A stretch of 30,890 bases of DNA from SABY01 sp964612515 (lineage in GTDB: Bacteria > Bacteroidota > Bacteroidia > Bacteroidales > 4484-276), in contig CAZTCX010000026.1 of the NCBI GenBank assembly GCA_964612515.1, forward strand, positions 1 through 30,890, in the 5' to 3' direction. The notes under the pieces are model-generated. The model did not search any database. It was not told the DNA's origin and was given only the letters and a program-made list of their open reading frames with translations. This document shows positions 23,647-30,890 of this stretch, one piece after another; position 1 is the stretch's first letter; the number at the start of each line of letters is the position of its first letter. A program made the translations under genes and the position numbers.

Positions 23647-25074
23647 ATGAAATTCAATCCTGAAAAATGCGCCATTGCCGATGAACGGATGAAACCATTT
23701 ATCGATGCTGACGAGCTGTGGGGACACCTGCAGCAACCCAAACCAGATGCAGCGCGTGTGCGTGAAATTATTGCCAAATCGCTTAACAAAGAACGGCTGA
23801 CTCTGGCGGAAACAGCGGCGCTCATCCTGGCCGACGAACCAGAACTGATAGATGAAATAAAAAATGGTGCACGCGAGCTGAAGAAAAAGGTTTACGGCAA
23901 CCGCATCGTGCTTTTTGCCCCTTTGTATGTCGGCAACCATTGCATCAACAACTGCAAATATTGTGGCTTTAAAGCTTCTAATAAATTTGCCGTAAGGCGA
24001 ACCCTTACCGACGAAGAAATTATAAAAGAAACCGAAGCCCTCGAAGACAACGGCCAAAAGCGGCTGATCCTGGTTTACGGCGAGCACCCGAAGTACAGCC
24101 CCGAATACATTGCGCACACTGTAAAACTAGTGTATGGTGTGAAGAAAGGCAATGGCGAAATACGGCGTGTTAACATCAACGCGGCACCACTGGAAATTGA
24201 AGGTTTCCGCACTGTGAAAGAAAGTGGCATCGGCACCTTCCAGGTTTTTCAGGAGACTTATCATCCGGAGGCATATAAATTATACCATCCCAGCGGTCCC
24301 AAGAAGGACTTCGAATACCGCCTCACTTCACTCGACCGTGCCCAGGAAGCCGGCGTGGATGATGTAGGCATCGGCGCTCTGTTTGGTCTCTACGACTGGC
24401 GTTTTGAAGTGATGGGACTGGTGCGCCATACCAACCACCTCGAAGCAGTTTATAATGTTGGTCCACACACCATTTCTTTTCCGCGGATCAAAGACGCCTC
24501 CGAATTTGATATCAATCCGAAATATGAGGTGAGCGACGACGACTTTGTGCGCATCATCGCCATCCTCCGATTGGCAGTTCCCTACACCGGGATGATACTG
24601 ACGGCTCGTGAAACGCAGCAGGTTCGCACCGAGGTGATGCAGTTTGGCGTTTCGCAGATCGACGGCGGCACCAAGCTCGAAATTGGCAGCTACTCTGACA
24701 CCCTCAACGAGGAGCAAAACCTTAACCGCGAACAGTTCAAAATAAACGACGATCGCTCGCTGGGTGAAGTTGTAGATGAACTGCTCGATCATGGCTACCT
24801 GCCTTCATTTTGCACGGCCTGTTACCGCAAAGGGCGCACCGGCGAACATTTCATGGAGTTCTCGGTGCCGGGATTTATCAAACGGTTCTGCACCCCCAAC
24901 GCCATCCTCACCCTTGCCGAATACCTCGAAGACTACGCCAAACCCGAGGTGGTGGCAAAAGGCTGGGAGGTAATCGAAGAGAACAAAAAAGAGCTTTCCG
25001 GTTTCGACCGGCTGGATGAACTCAACTTGCGCATAGATCGCATTAAAAAAGGTGAGCGCGATCTTTATTTTTAA
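23647..25074 (+). CDS. hydG: HydG: radical SAM H-cluster maturase
   Basis: The product is 475 residues, matching HydG. The radical-SAM cluster motif C-x3-C-x2-C is Cys99, Cys103 and Cys106 (HCINNCKYCGF). The C-terminal auxiliary-cluster motif C-x2-C-x22-C is Cys389, Cys392 and Cys415, which separates HydG from the tyrosine lyase ThiH. HydG splits tyrosine to CO and cyanide and supplies the Fe(CO)2(CN) units of the H-cluster. It therefore serves HydA and possibly the two sensory homologues upstream. Its partners hydE and hydF are not in this window. It is followed after 42 bases by two TM1266-family genes, a common neighbour of hydrogenase maturases. Confidence 0.95.
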   Translation: MKFNPEKCAIADERMKPFIDADELWGHLQQPKPDAARVREIIAKSLNKERLTLAETAALILADEPELIDEIKNGARELKKKVYGNRIVLFAPLYVGNHCINNCKYCGFKASNKFAVRRTLTDEEIIKETEALEDNGQKRLILVYGEHPKYSPEYIAHTVKLVYGVKKGNGEIRRVNINAAPLEIEGFRTVKESGIGTFQVFQETYHPEAYKLYHPSGPKKDFEYRLTSLDRAQEAGVDDVGIGALFGLYDWRFEVMGLVRHTNHLEAVYNVGPHTISFPRIKDASEFDINPKYEVSDDDFVRIIAILRLAVPYTGMILTARETQQVRTEVMQFGVSQIDGGTKLEIGSYSDTLNEEQNLNREQFKINDDRSLGEVVDELLDHGYLPSFCTACYRKGRTGEHFMEFSVPGFIKRFCTPNAILTLAEYLEDYAKPEVVAKGWEVIEENKKELSGFDRLDELNLRIDRIKKGERDLYF

Positions 25075-25116
25075 AGTTAAAATGGATTCCTTTTTATTAA
25101 TAAAACATTAATCGTC

Positions 25117-25374
25117 ATGAAGCAAACCAAGATCTTAGGCATCCTGATACAGGATCGCATCAAGGAGGCAGGACGCACGCAGCAGGTACTCTCCAGGCAT
25201 CACCAAATCATCCGGTCGCGGCTGGGATTCCATGAGCTGGATGACGCAACATGTAGCAGAGCCGGCATTATCACGCTGGTACTTCACGATGTACCCGATG
25301 AATGGCGGGCTTTGGAAGAAGAGCTGAAAACCATTGGCGGAATAGAAATTCAGGAAATGTTGTTTCAATATTAA
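25117..25374 (+). CDS. TM1266-family iron-only hydrogenase system regulator, copy 1
   Basis: The product is 85 residues. It is a small ACT/NikR-C-like ferredoxin-fold protein: KILGILIQDR at the start, the central RLGFHE and GIITLVLH strand, and GIEIQEMLFQY at the end fit the TM1266 family, named for its occurrence next to hydrogenase maturation genes. It has no DNA-binding segment and probably acts as an oligomeric ligand or metal sensor; the function is unproven in the family. It is one base upstream of a second paralogue, and directly follows hydG. Confidence 0.82.
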   Translation: MKQTKILGILIQDRIKEAGRTQQVLSRHHQIIRSRLGFHELDDATCSRAGIITLVLHDVPDEWRALEEELKTIGGIEIQEMLFQY

Positions 25375-25375
25375 A

Positions 25376-25630
25376 ATGAGTACTATGGAAAAGATCGAAA
25401 TTTTGGGATTGCATGTTGGCAACACCGTAGCCGATAAAAACCCACTGCAGCAGGTGCTTACGCAATATGGCAACGTTATCCGCACCCGACTTGGACTAAC
25501 CGCAAGCAGCGGCGCACATGGCATTATTCTGCTTGAGCTTTCGGGTGATCGCGCGGAGATAAAAGGCCTGAAAGCTGCACTGGAAAAAATTGACGGCTTG
25601 CAGCTTCAAATGATGTCATTCGAAGGCTGA
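25376..25630 (+). CDS. TM1266-family iron-only hydrogenase system regulator, copy 2
   Basis: The product is 84 residues (ATG 25376; ATG 25385 is an alternative giving 81). It follows the same plan as copy 1: KIEILGLHVGN, VLTQYGNVIRTRLGL, GIILLELSGD and LQLQMMSFEG. The two copies are clearly paralogous yet strongly diverged outside the core (HHQIIRSRLG versus YGNVIRTRLG), so they may form a heteromer or sense different signals. One base separates it from copy 1. It is the last gene of the maturase operon. Confidence 0.82.
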   Translation: MSTMEKIEILGLHVGNTVADKNPLQQVLTQYGNVIRTRLGLTASSGAHGIILLELSGDRAEIKGLKAALEKIDGLQLQMMSFEG

Positions 25631-25676
25631 TTATTTTGTTCTTTGATTAGCAAAGACAAAAGACTATAAAAATAAT

Positions 25677-25812
25677 TCGGACGAGGTTTCGGTGGCTGTG
25701 GTGACTGAGCCTGTCGAAGTCAGTTTGTCGAAGCCCTCGTCCGACCTTTTATCCGGACTCTGGCTTCGACTTAGTTCGGCTTGCTTCGGCTCCGCTCACC
25801 AACCGACGCTCA
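25677..25812. repeat. Inverted pair of REP-like sequences
   Basis: TCGGACGAGG (25677-25686) and CCTCGTCCGA (25735-25744) form a perfect 10-bp inverted repeat enclosing GACTGAGCCTGTCGAAGTCA. The next stretch, 25751-25812, read on the minus strand, resembles the first one (CGGTTGGTGAGC ... GTCGAAGCCAGAGTCCGG against CGGTGGCTGTGG ... GTCGAAGCCCTCGTCCG). The two are therefore head-to-head members of one repeat family. The first hairpin is followed by CCTTTT and may also end the maturase transcript. Confidence 0.55.
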
Positions 25813-25958
25813 AGCAGCGGCGGATATTATCGTCTGTGATTTAGTTGTTTTCAATCTGAGATTTAATCCTGCCCTGTTCAAAGCACATTGCTTTCAAAAC
25901 TCCTCCCTTATGCTTTCTATCTGTAATAATGCTCCCTTGTCAGCGTTGGCACACATGA

Positions 25959-26126
25959 GTTATTTTTATAGATCAGGAGTTGCCGCAACAGGCTCTGGTA
26001 CTGGAAAACCATATCTTCTTTAAAGATGTATTGGAGCATGAGCGATTAATGGTGGCGGCTGGTGCCGTTTTTAAAATTATTTTCGCAGACGAATTGAAAG
26101 CGGGCGGCGCGTCAGGTATTTTCTGA
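25959..26126 (+). pseudogene. Possible 3' remnant of an unidentified gene
   Basis: The frame is open from 25959 (after a TGA at 25956) to TGA 26124-26126 and has coding-like composition. It reads DQELPQQALVLENHIFFK, continues with VLEHERLMVAAGAVF, and ends GGASGIF. There is no good start codon (the only Met is near the middle) and no upstream continuation. I do not recognise the family. It could be the 3' end of a gene truncated by the repeat insertion upstream, or chance. Confidence 0.3.
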
Positions 26127-26178
26127 GCACGCGATACAAGTGACGCCTTTTATTAAAGAAAAATAGAAGAGATAAATT

Positions 26179-26910
26179 ATGATCACATTGCTCAAAAAGG
26201 AGGTAAGCACTTTCTTAAGTTCGTTGATCGGCTACATCGTCATCACGGTGTTTTTGCTTATCAATGGCTTGTTTCTGTGGGTCTTTGCTTCTGACTTCAA
26301 CATTCCGGATTTTGGCTATGCCAGCCTGGAAGGGTTGTTTATGATGGCTCCGTTTGTGTTTTTGTTTCTCATTCCGGCCATCACGATGCGGTCGTTTGCT
26401 GACGAAAAGCGCAGCGGCACCATCGAATTACTTTTCACCCGGCCACTGAGCGACAACAGCATCATCCTGGCGAAATACTTTGCCGGCGTAGTGCTGGTAA
26501 TTTTTTCGCTTTTACCCACGCTTATCTATGCCTGGTCGGTGTATCAGTTGGGTTTGCCCAAAGGAAACCTCGACACCGGCGCCATGTGGGGCTCTTATAT
26601 CGGGCTGCTGTTTTTGGGCGCCACCTTCGTGGCAATCGGACTGTTTTCGTCCTCACTCACAAGCAACGTCATCGTTTCGTTTATCATCGCCGTGTTTCTA
26701 AGCCTGTTTTTCTACGTTGGTTTTGATTTTATCCACTCGCTCGAATTGTTTGGTTCGGTTGATTTATTTGTAAAATCGCTGGGCATCAACACACACTATA
26801 TCTCCATGAGCCGCGGCGTTATCGATACGCGCGACCTCATTTATTTCGTGAGCATCATCACCTTTTTTATCCTTATCACGCGCATCTCACTCGAAAGCAG
26901 AAAATGGTAA
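26179..26910 (+). CDS. gldF: GldF: gliding-motility ABC transporter permease
   Basis: The product is 243 residues, an ABC-2 type permease with about six membrane helices (SLIGYIVITVFLLINGLFLW; GLFMMAPFVFLFLIPAITM; YFAGVVLVIFSLLPTLIYAW; YIGLLFLGATFVAIGLF; VIVSFIIAVFLSLFFYVGF; LIYFVSIITFFILITRISL). The conserved MRSFADEKRSGTIELLFTRPL loop is typical of GldF and related NosY-like permeases. With GldA (ATPase, not in the window) and GldG it forms a transporter needed for gliding in Flavobacterium; in non-gliding Bacteroidota its cargo is unknown. It overlaps gldG by seven bases. Confidence 0.9.
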   Translation: MITLLKKEVSTFLSSLIGYIVITVFLLINGLFLWVFASDFNIPDFGYASLEGLFMMAPFVFLFLIPAITMRSFADEKRSGTIELLFTRPLSDNSIILAKYFAGVVLVIFSLLPTLIYAWSVYQLGLPKGNLDTGAMWGSYIGLLFLGATFVAIGLFSSSLTSNVIVSFIIAVFLSLFFYVGFDFIHSLELFGSVDLFVKSLGINTHYISMSRGVIDTRDLIYFVSIITFFILITRISLESRKW

Positions 26911-28676
26911 AAGAAAATTCTAAAAATCCATCTGTAACCAATTTGCAGAAATTGCGACGCAGCAATCTAACGGCGCTTTCGCTTGGTCTTGTCATCATTA
27001 TCCTGGTCAATATCATCGGTGCGCGCATCTTCACACGTTTCGATCTTACCAGCGAGAAACGATTCACACTATCAAAAGCTACCAAAGAGATGCTTGCGCA
27101 AATTGACGACCTGGTTTATTTCAGGGTCTATCTGGAAGGGGAATTTCCGGCTGGTTTCAAAAAGTTGCAGCGTGAAACCATTGATATGCTGAACGAATTC
27201 AGAGCTTACAATTCCAATATCGAATACGAATTTATCAATCCAACAGCAAGCGTTGACGCGACGGAGCGGCAGCGCATCTTCGAAATGCTCGTAGATAAAG
27301 GTTTGGAACCAACCGACCTGCAGGTGAAAACCAAAGAAGGCACGTCCAAGACTATGATTTTTCCCGGTGCCATCGCTACCTACCAGAATCGTGAAGTTGC
27401 GGTTTCGCTGCTTGCATCACAACGTGGAGTAGCTCCCGAAGAGATTCTAAATAGTTCCATTCAAAACCTTGAGTTTGCTTTGGCTGACGCCATCCGCAAG
27501 CTCGTCAGCAACAAGCGCCCCTCAATTGCTTTTATCGAAGGACACGGCGAACTTACTGCCGAAGAAACCGCCGACGCCTATCTGGCTTTGAGCGAATATT
27601 ACAACGTACAGCGCGTGCGCCTCGATGGAAAACTCACCAGCTTGAGCGAGCGCGAAAGCGTCGATTCGGTGAATTCCCGTATCCGAAATAAGTTTCAGGC
27701 CATCATCATTGCAAAACCTGACTCGGCTTTTTCTGACAAAGACAAATTTATCATCGACCAGCACGTAATGCGCGGCGGACGCGTATTGTGGCTCATCGAC
27801 CCGGTGGCCGCCAGCCTCGACAGCCTGCAGGCCAATCCGCAATTTATCGCCATGGCCAGAGACCTCAACCTTACCGACCTGCTTTTTAATTATGGCTTTC
27901 GCATCAACAACAACCTGGTGATGGATCTGAGCGCCCTGCCCATTCCTGTGAAAGTGGGGCAAACCGCAGGACAACCAAAATACGACTTCTATCCGTGGTT
28001 TTATTTTCCCGTTCTCACCCCCCGAATCGACGATCCCATTGTGAAAAATCTGAACGCGATAAAAACGGAATTTATCAGCAGTATCGATTTTGTAGAAACC
28101 ACTGCCGACTTGCAGAAAGAAATACTCCTTACAAGCTCGCGCCACGCGCGAATGGTGAACACACCAGTGCTCATCACACTCGAAATGCTGGGCAAACCGG
28201 TGGATGAAAGGCTTTACGATAAAGAATACATTCCTGTGGCGGCGCGCATCGAAGGACAATTTAAATCGATGTACGACCAGCGAATGCCACCGGAAATATT
28301 GCAAAGCAAGGAGATCGATTTCAAATCTGAAAGCCCCGATAACAAGATGATTGTGATGGCCGATGGCGATGTGATCCGCAACCAGATGCAACGCACTGCT
28401 GGCAAATACCTGCCGCTACCGCTGGGCTACGACAAATATACAGGGCAGCAGTTTGGCAACAAAGACTTGTTGCTCAACATGATGAACTACCTCACCGACG
28501 ACTCCGGGCTGATTTCAATCCGTTCGCGCGAGCTAAAGATCCGGCTGCTCGATCAGGCCAAAATAGAAAACGAACGCCTTTACTGGCAGGTGCTCAACAT
28601 CGGGCTGCCCATTTTACTGGTGCTAATTTTTGGAATTATTCAAGCATGGCTGCGCCGTCGGCGTTACACCAGGTAA
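26904..28676 (+). CDS. gldG: GldG: gliding-motility ABC transporter auxiliary protein
   Basis: The product is 590 residues, with an N-terminal membrane helix (about 22-42, LSLGLVIIILVNIIGARIF), the signature FDLTSEKRFTLSKATKEML just after it, a large extracytoplasmic domain of the ABC_transp_aux type (SIAFIEGHGELTAEETADAY; GRVLWLIDPVAASLDSL), and a C-terminal membrane helix (about 563-583) ending in the positive tail RRRRYTR. It works with GldF and GldA. The seven-base overlap with gldF implies coupled translation. The end is followed by a 38-base gap to the TPR protein gene. Confidence 0.9.
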   Translation: MVKENSKNPSVTNLQKLRRSNLTALSLGLVIIILVNIIGARIFTRFDLTSEKRFTLSKATKEMLAQIDDLVYFRVYLEGEFPAGFKKLQRETIDMLNEFRAYNSNIEYEFINPTASVDATERQRIFEMLVDKGLEPTDLQVKTKEGTSKTMIFPGAIATYQNREVAVSLLASQRGVAPEEILNSSIQNLEFALADAIRKLVSNKRPSIAFIEGHGELTAEETADAYLALSEYYNVQRVRLDGKLTSLSERESVDSVNSRIRNKFQAIIIAKPDSAFSDKDKFIIDQHVMRGGRVLWLIDPVAASLDSLQANPQFIAMARDLNLTDLLFNYGFRINNNLVMDLSALPIPVKVGQTAGQPKYDFYPWFYFPVLTPRIDDPIVKNLNAIKTEFISSIDFVETTADLQKEILLTSSRHARMVNTPVLITLEMLGKPVDERLYDKEYIPVAARIEGQFKSMYDQRMPPEILQSKEIDFKSESPDNKMIVMADGDVIRNQMQRTAGKYLPLPLGYDKYTGQQFGNKDLLLNMMNYLTDDSGLISIRSRELKIRLLDQAKIENERLYWQVLNIGLPILLVLIFGIIQAWLRRRRYTR

Positions 28677-28714
28677 TTTGTAAAAAGAAATATTAATGCT
28701 GTTTTTTTATTAAT

Positions 28715-30763
28715 ATGAAAACCACGACAACGAAAAAAACGCGTACAACGCAGCAGCAAATGCCGCCGGAGCCGCCAATGCGCCTCACCAAATATCTTGT
28801 ATGGGTGCCATTTGTTTTTGCTTTTGTATTGTATGCCAACAGCATCAACAACGAGTTTGCGCTCGACGACATCCCACAGATCACGGGGCATCGCTACGTG
28901 CAGCAGGGCTGGGCAGGCATTGGCAAATTAGCAAGCACCAACTACTGGAGCGCCAGCAACGAAAACCTGGGCTATTACCGCCCGCTGTCACACATTTCGT
29001 TCGCCATCGAAAACGCTTTGCACGGCAACAATCCGCACATCATGCATTTTATTAATGTACTGCTTTATGCCCTTACGGGGATGGTGGTGTTCTTATTTCT
29101 GTCGGCGCTCTTCAGGCGCATGCCGTGGTTTGTGCTGGTGGCCACGCTGCTTTTTATGGCGCATCCTGTTCATACCGAAGTGGTGGCCAACATCAAGAGC
29201 CGTGATGAAATTCTGAGTTTCCTCAATGGTACGCTGGCGTTATGGCTTGCCTTCAACTACAGCAAGAACAAATATCTGCCGGCGCTCATCCTTTCATGGG
29301 TTTTTTATTTTCTGGCGTTGATGAGCAAAGAAACCGCCATGACAACCCTGGCTTTGGTGCCATTTATGATTTACTTTTTTACACCCAAAAAAGCTGGAAG
29401 TATTGCCAGCATCACCCTTTCGTTTGTAGTTGTCTCGGTATTATTTTTAATTTTGAAATACGCGCTCATTGGCACCTTGTCCGGCAATCCGCCCAACGAA
29501 ATTAACGTCTATCCCTATCAGGAAACGGCAGTACGAATCCCGACAACGCTTTACATCTTTGGGATGTATCTATGGCGGCTGGTTGTGCCGGTGCGGCTAC
29601 TTTACGACTATTCGTACAATCAGATTCCGGCAGCAACGTGGGCCAATCCTGTTGTTTGGCTGAGTCTGCTCATTGCGCTAACGCTTATTTTTATAGCTAT
29701 TAAAAGATTAAAAAGAAGAGACATCATCTCCTTCTCCATCTTTTATTTTGGGATCACCCTTTCGGTGGGATTGGCTTTTGTGCTCACACGCGGCGGCATC
29801 ATGGCCGAGCGTTTTTTGTACGCGCCGGTACTGGGCTTTTCGCTGGCGGTGACTTATCTGCTGTTTAAACTCTTGCCCCGCGAGGCTAAAACCAAGACAA
29901 TCATTTACGATTTTCGCCCGATGGCTTCCAAAGTAATGGCCGGTGCGCTGCTGCTGCTTCTGGTGTTTTACAGCGTCCGCACCATAGCCCGCAACCCCGA
30001 CTGGAAAAATAACTTCACGCTTTTCTCCCATGATGTCCGTTATGGGAGCAACAGCGCTTTGCTCACCAAACACTATGGCAGCGAGCTTATCAATCAGTCG
30101 GTGGCAGCAACCGATGAGGCAGAAAAAGACTCGCTGATGCAACAGGGCATTGCGCAGGTGGAGCGGTCGCTGGAGATTAATCCCGCCTTTAGCGAGGCAT
30201 GGTTCAAGCTCGGATATGCTTATTACCAACTGCACGATTACGATAAGTCGATAGAATATTATAAAAAGACAAACCAAAACAACTCGATGAATGTGTCGAA
30301 TATGGCGCTGGCTTATTACATGAAAGCTGAACATGGCGAGGCGCTGCGGCTGCTGAATCGTGCGCTGGAGCTGGATCCTTACAATGCCACTGCCCGCGCC
30401 AATCTGCCCTTGGTGCAGAATGCCTTCAACCAAAAGCTACAGATGCTCAAGCGCAAGCCTTCCAATGACCCGCAGCATCACTACGATCTGGGCAACCTGC
30501 TCCTCGAAATGAATAATTACCAGGAGGCGCTTGTGCAATTTCGCCAGGCTGCCGACCTGAAACCCGACTTTACGGCCGCGTTCATACAACTAGGAAATAC
30601 CTATTATGCGCTACAGGATTACAATAATGCCATTGCCGCTTTCAGGCAGGTACTTGATAAAGAACCGAAAAACAGCGAAGCCCGCAGCAAACTGAGCCAT
30701 CTGTATGGATTAATTGGCAACGCACAGATGCAACAGTTCTACGGCCAGAGCCTACCCAACTAA
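28715..30763 (+). CDS. TMTC-like polytopic membrane protein with C-terminal TPR repeats
   Basis: The product is 682 residues. A polytopic N-terminal half (about 25-430, roughly ten membrane helices) has the GT-C-like acidic motif NEFALDDIPQI after the first helix, then YRPLSHISFAIE and HPVHTEVVANIKSRDEI, features shared with TMTC and other DUF1736-type proteins. The C-terminal half (about 470-675) has about five TPR units (AWFKLGYAYYQLHDYDKSIE; AFIQLGNTYYALQDYNNAIA). GT-C proteins transfer lipid-linked sugars outside the cytoplasm; in Bacteroidota such a protein could O-glycosylate exported proteins, but the substrate is unknown. ATG 28715 precedes a Lys/Thr-rich cytoplasmic lead. Confidence 0.8.
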   Translation: MKTTTTKKTRTTQQQMPPEPPMRLTKYLVWVPFVFAFVLYANSINNEFALDDIPQITGHRYVQQGWAGIGKLASTNYWSASNENLGYYRPLSHISFAIENALHGNNPHIMHFINVLLYALTGMVVFLFLSALFRRMPWFVLVATLLFMAHPVHTEVVANIKSRDEILSFLNGTLALWLAFNYSKNKYLPALILSWVFYFLALMSKETAMTTLALVPFMIYFFTPKKAGSIASITLSFVVVSVLFLILKYALIGTLSGNPPNEINVYPYQETAVRIPTTLYIFGMYLWRLVVPVRLLYDYSYNQIPAATWANPVVWLSLLIALTLIFIAIKRLKRRDIISFSIFYFGITLSVGLAFVLTRGGIMAERFLYAPVLGFSLAVTYLLFKLLPREAKTKTIIYDFRPMASKVMAGALLLLLVFYSVRTIARNPDWKNNFTLFSHDVRYGSNSALLTKHYGSELINQSVAATDEAEKDSLMQQGIAQVERSLEINPAFSEAWFKLGYAYYQLHDYDKSIEYYKKTNQNNSMNVSNMALAYYMKAEHGEALRLLNRALELDPYNATARANLPLVQNAFNQKLQMLKRKPSNDPQHHYDLGNLLLEMNNYQEALVQFRQAADLKPDFTAAFIQLGNTYYALQDYNNAIAAFRQVLDKEPKNSEARSKLSHLYGLIGNAQMQQFYGQSLPN

Positions 30764-30890
30764 CAAATGGCAGAGGTATTAATTGATTTATTAAAATAAA
30801 AGTAACTATTTAGCTGCTGTTGAATAGTTGAATCATAAGGACATGGAGAATTACTTTTTTTGCCTCACCCCCGACCCCTCTCCAATTGGA
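30764..30890. other. Right-edge intergenic sequence with a truncated palindrome
   Basis: The last 127 bases are AT-rich, then end in CCTCACCCCCGACCCCTCTCC followed by AATTGGA, cut by the window edge. CTCTCCAATTGGA is the left part of a palindrome that would be completed by GAG outside. Such CCCTCTCC-AATTGG-type sequences are common dispersed repeats, so a repeat element probably starts here. No gene is seen. Confidence 0.35.

Larger units (their letters stand above)
25631..26178. other. 548-base spacer between TM1266 pair and gldF
   Basis: Apart from the inverted REP-like pair, this region holds one small coding-like frame (25959-26126) and otherwise nothing I can support. An 80-codon ATG frame at 25781-26023 begins inside the repeat and shows no domain. 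Composition shifts from GC-rich repeat to mixed sequence, consistent with an eroded insertion. Confidence 0.5.

Noticed and set aside
25781..26023. 80-codon ATG frame in the spacer before gldF
   Set aside because: It begins inside a REP-like repeat, shows no domain, and overlaps another frame with better coding character.
27522..28391. 289-codon frame antisense to gldG
   Set aside because: It is antisense to a clear family member, His/Phe-rich with no motif.
29708..30433. 241-codon frame antisense to the TPR membrane protein gene
   Set aside because: It lies opposite a clear TPR-coding region and its composition reflects the complementary codons.

Overview
The window looks like a chromosome segment of an anaerobic, uncultured-type Bacteroidota (Bacteroidales/Marinilabiliales-like). 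Evidence: a type IX secretion C-terminal sorting domain on a secreted subtilase, gldF-gldG gliding genes, Bacteroidota-type promoter elements (TAnnTTTG), weak Shine-Dalgarno signals, and [FeFe]-hydrogenase genes typical of fermenters.

Layout. (1) 1-4747, + strand: a chemotaxis/signalling cluster of a truncated cheR, a histidine-kinase-like protein without the phospho-acceptor His, cheD, cheB, and a TPR-adenylate cyclase overlapping cheB. (2) 5333-8371: a large secreted subtilase, followed by hairpins and an intrinsic terminator. (3) 8619-20664: a hydrogen-metabolism and hydrogen-sensing island. A leftward operon encodes a thioredoxin-like [2Fe-2S] ferredoxin, a PAS-containing sensory [FeFe]-hydrogenase and a SpoIIE/PP2C phosphatase. 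Divergent from it are hydC-hydB-hydA (trimeric NAD(H)-linked hydrogenase), an [FeFe]-hydrogenase/histidine-kinase fusion, a single-domain response regulator, a receiver-histidine kinase hybrid and the redox repressor rex. The divergent promoter carries a plausible Rex operator next to a TAATTTTG -7 box. (4) 20740-21722: an IS200-like/RAYT transposase flanked by about 154-bp near-identical repeats made of GC-rich palindromes. (5) 21772-25630: a RibF-like protein with a degenerate riboflavin kinase domain, a PhnP-like metallo-hydrolase, the H-cluster maturase hydG and two tandem TM1266-family regulators. (6) 25631-26178: a gene-poor spacer with inverted REP-like sequences and a small unrecognised open frame. 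(7) 26179-30763: gldF, gldG and a TMTC-like membrane TPR protein.

Working model (inference). HydABC exchanges electrons between H2, NAD(H) and probably ferredoxin. HydG, with HydE and HydF encoded elsewhere, builds the H-cluster. Two non-catalytic H-cluster proteins report H2 or redox state, one through phosphotransfer (HK, RR, Rec-HK) and one through a PP2C phosphatase. Rex adds NADH/NAD+ control. The most notable sequence fact is that all three H-cluster proteins lack the proton-shuttling cysteine of the first H-cluster motif (Asp in HydA and the kinase fusion, Asn in the PAS protein), although the HydA-type protein keeps all four cluster-ligand cysteines. No DNA-binding output for the phosphorelay, and no STAS/anti-sigma partner for the phosphatase, lies in the window.
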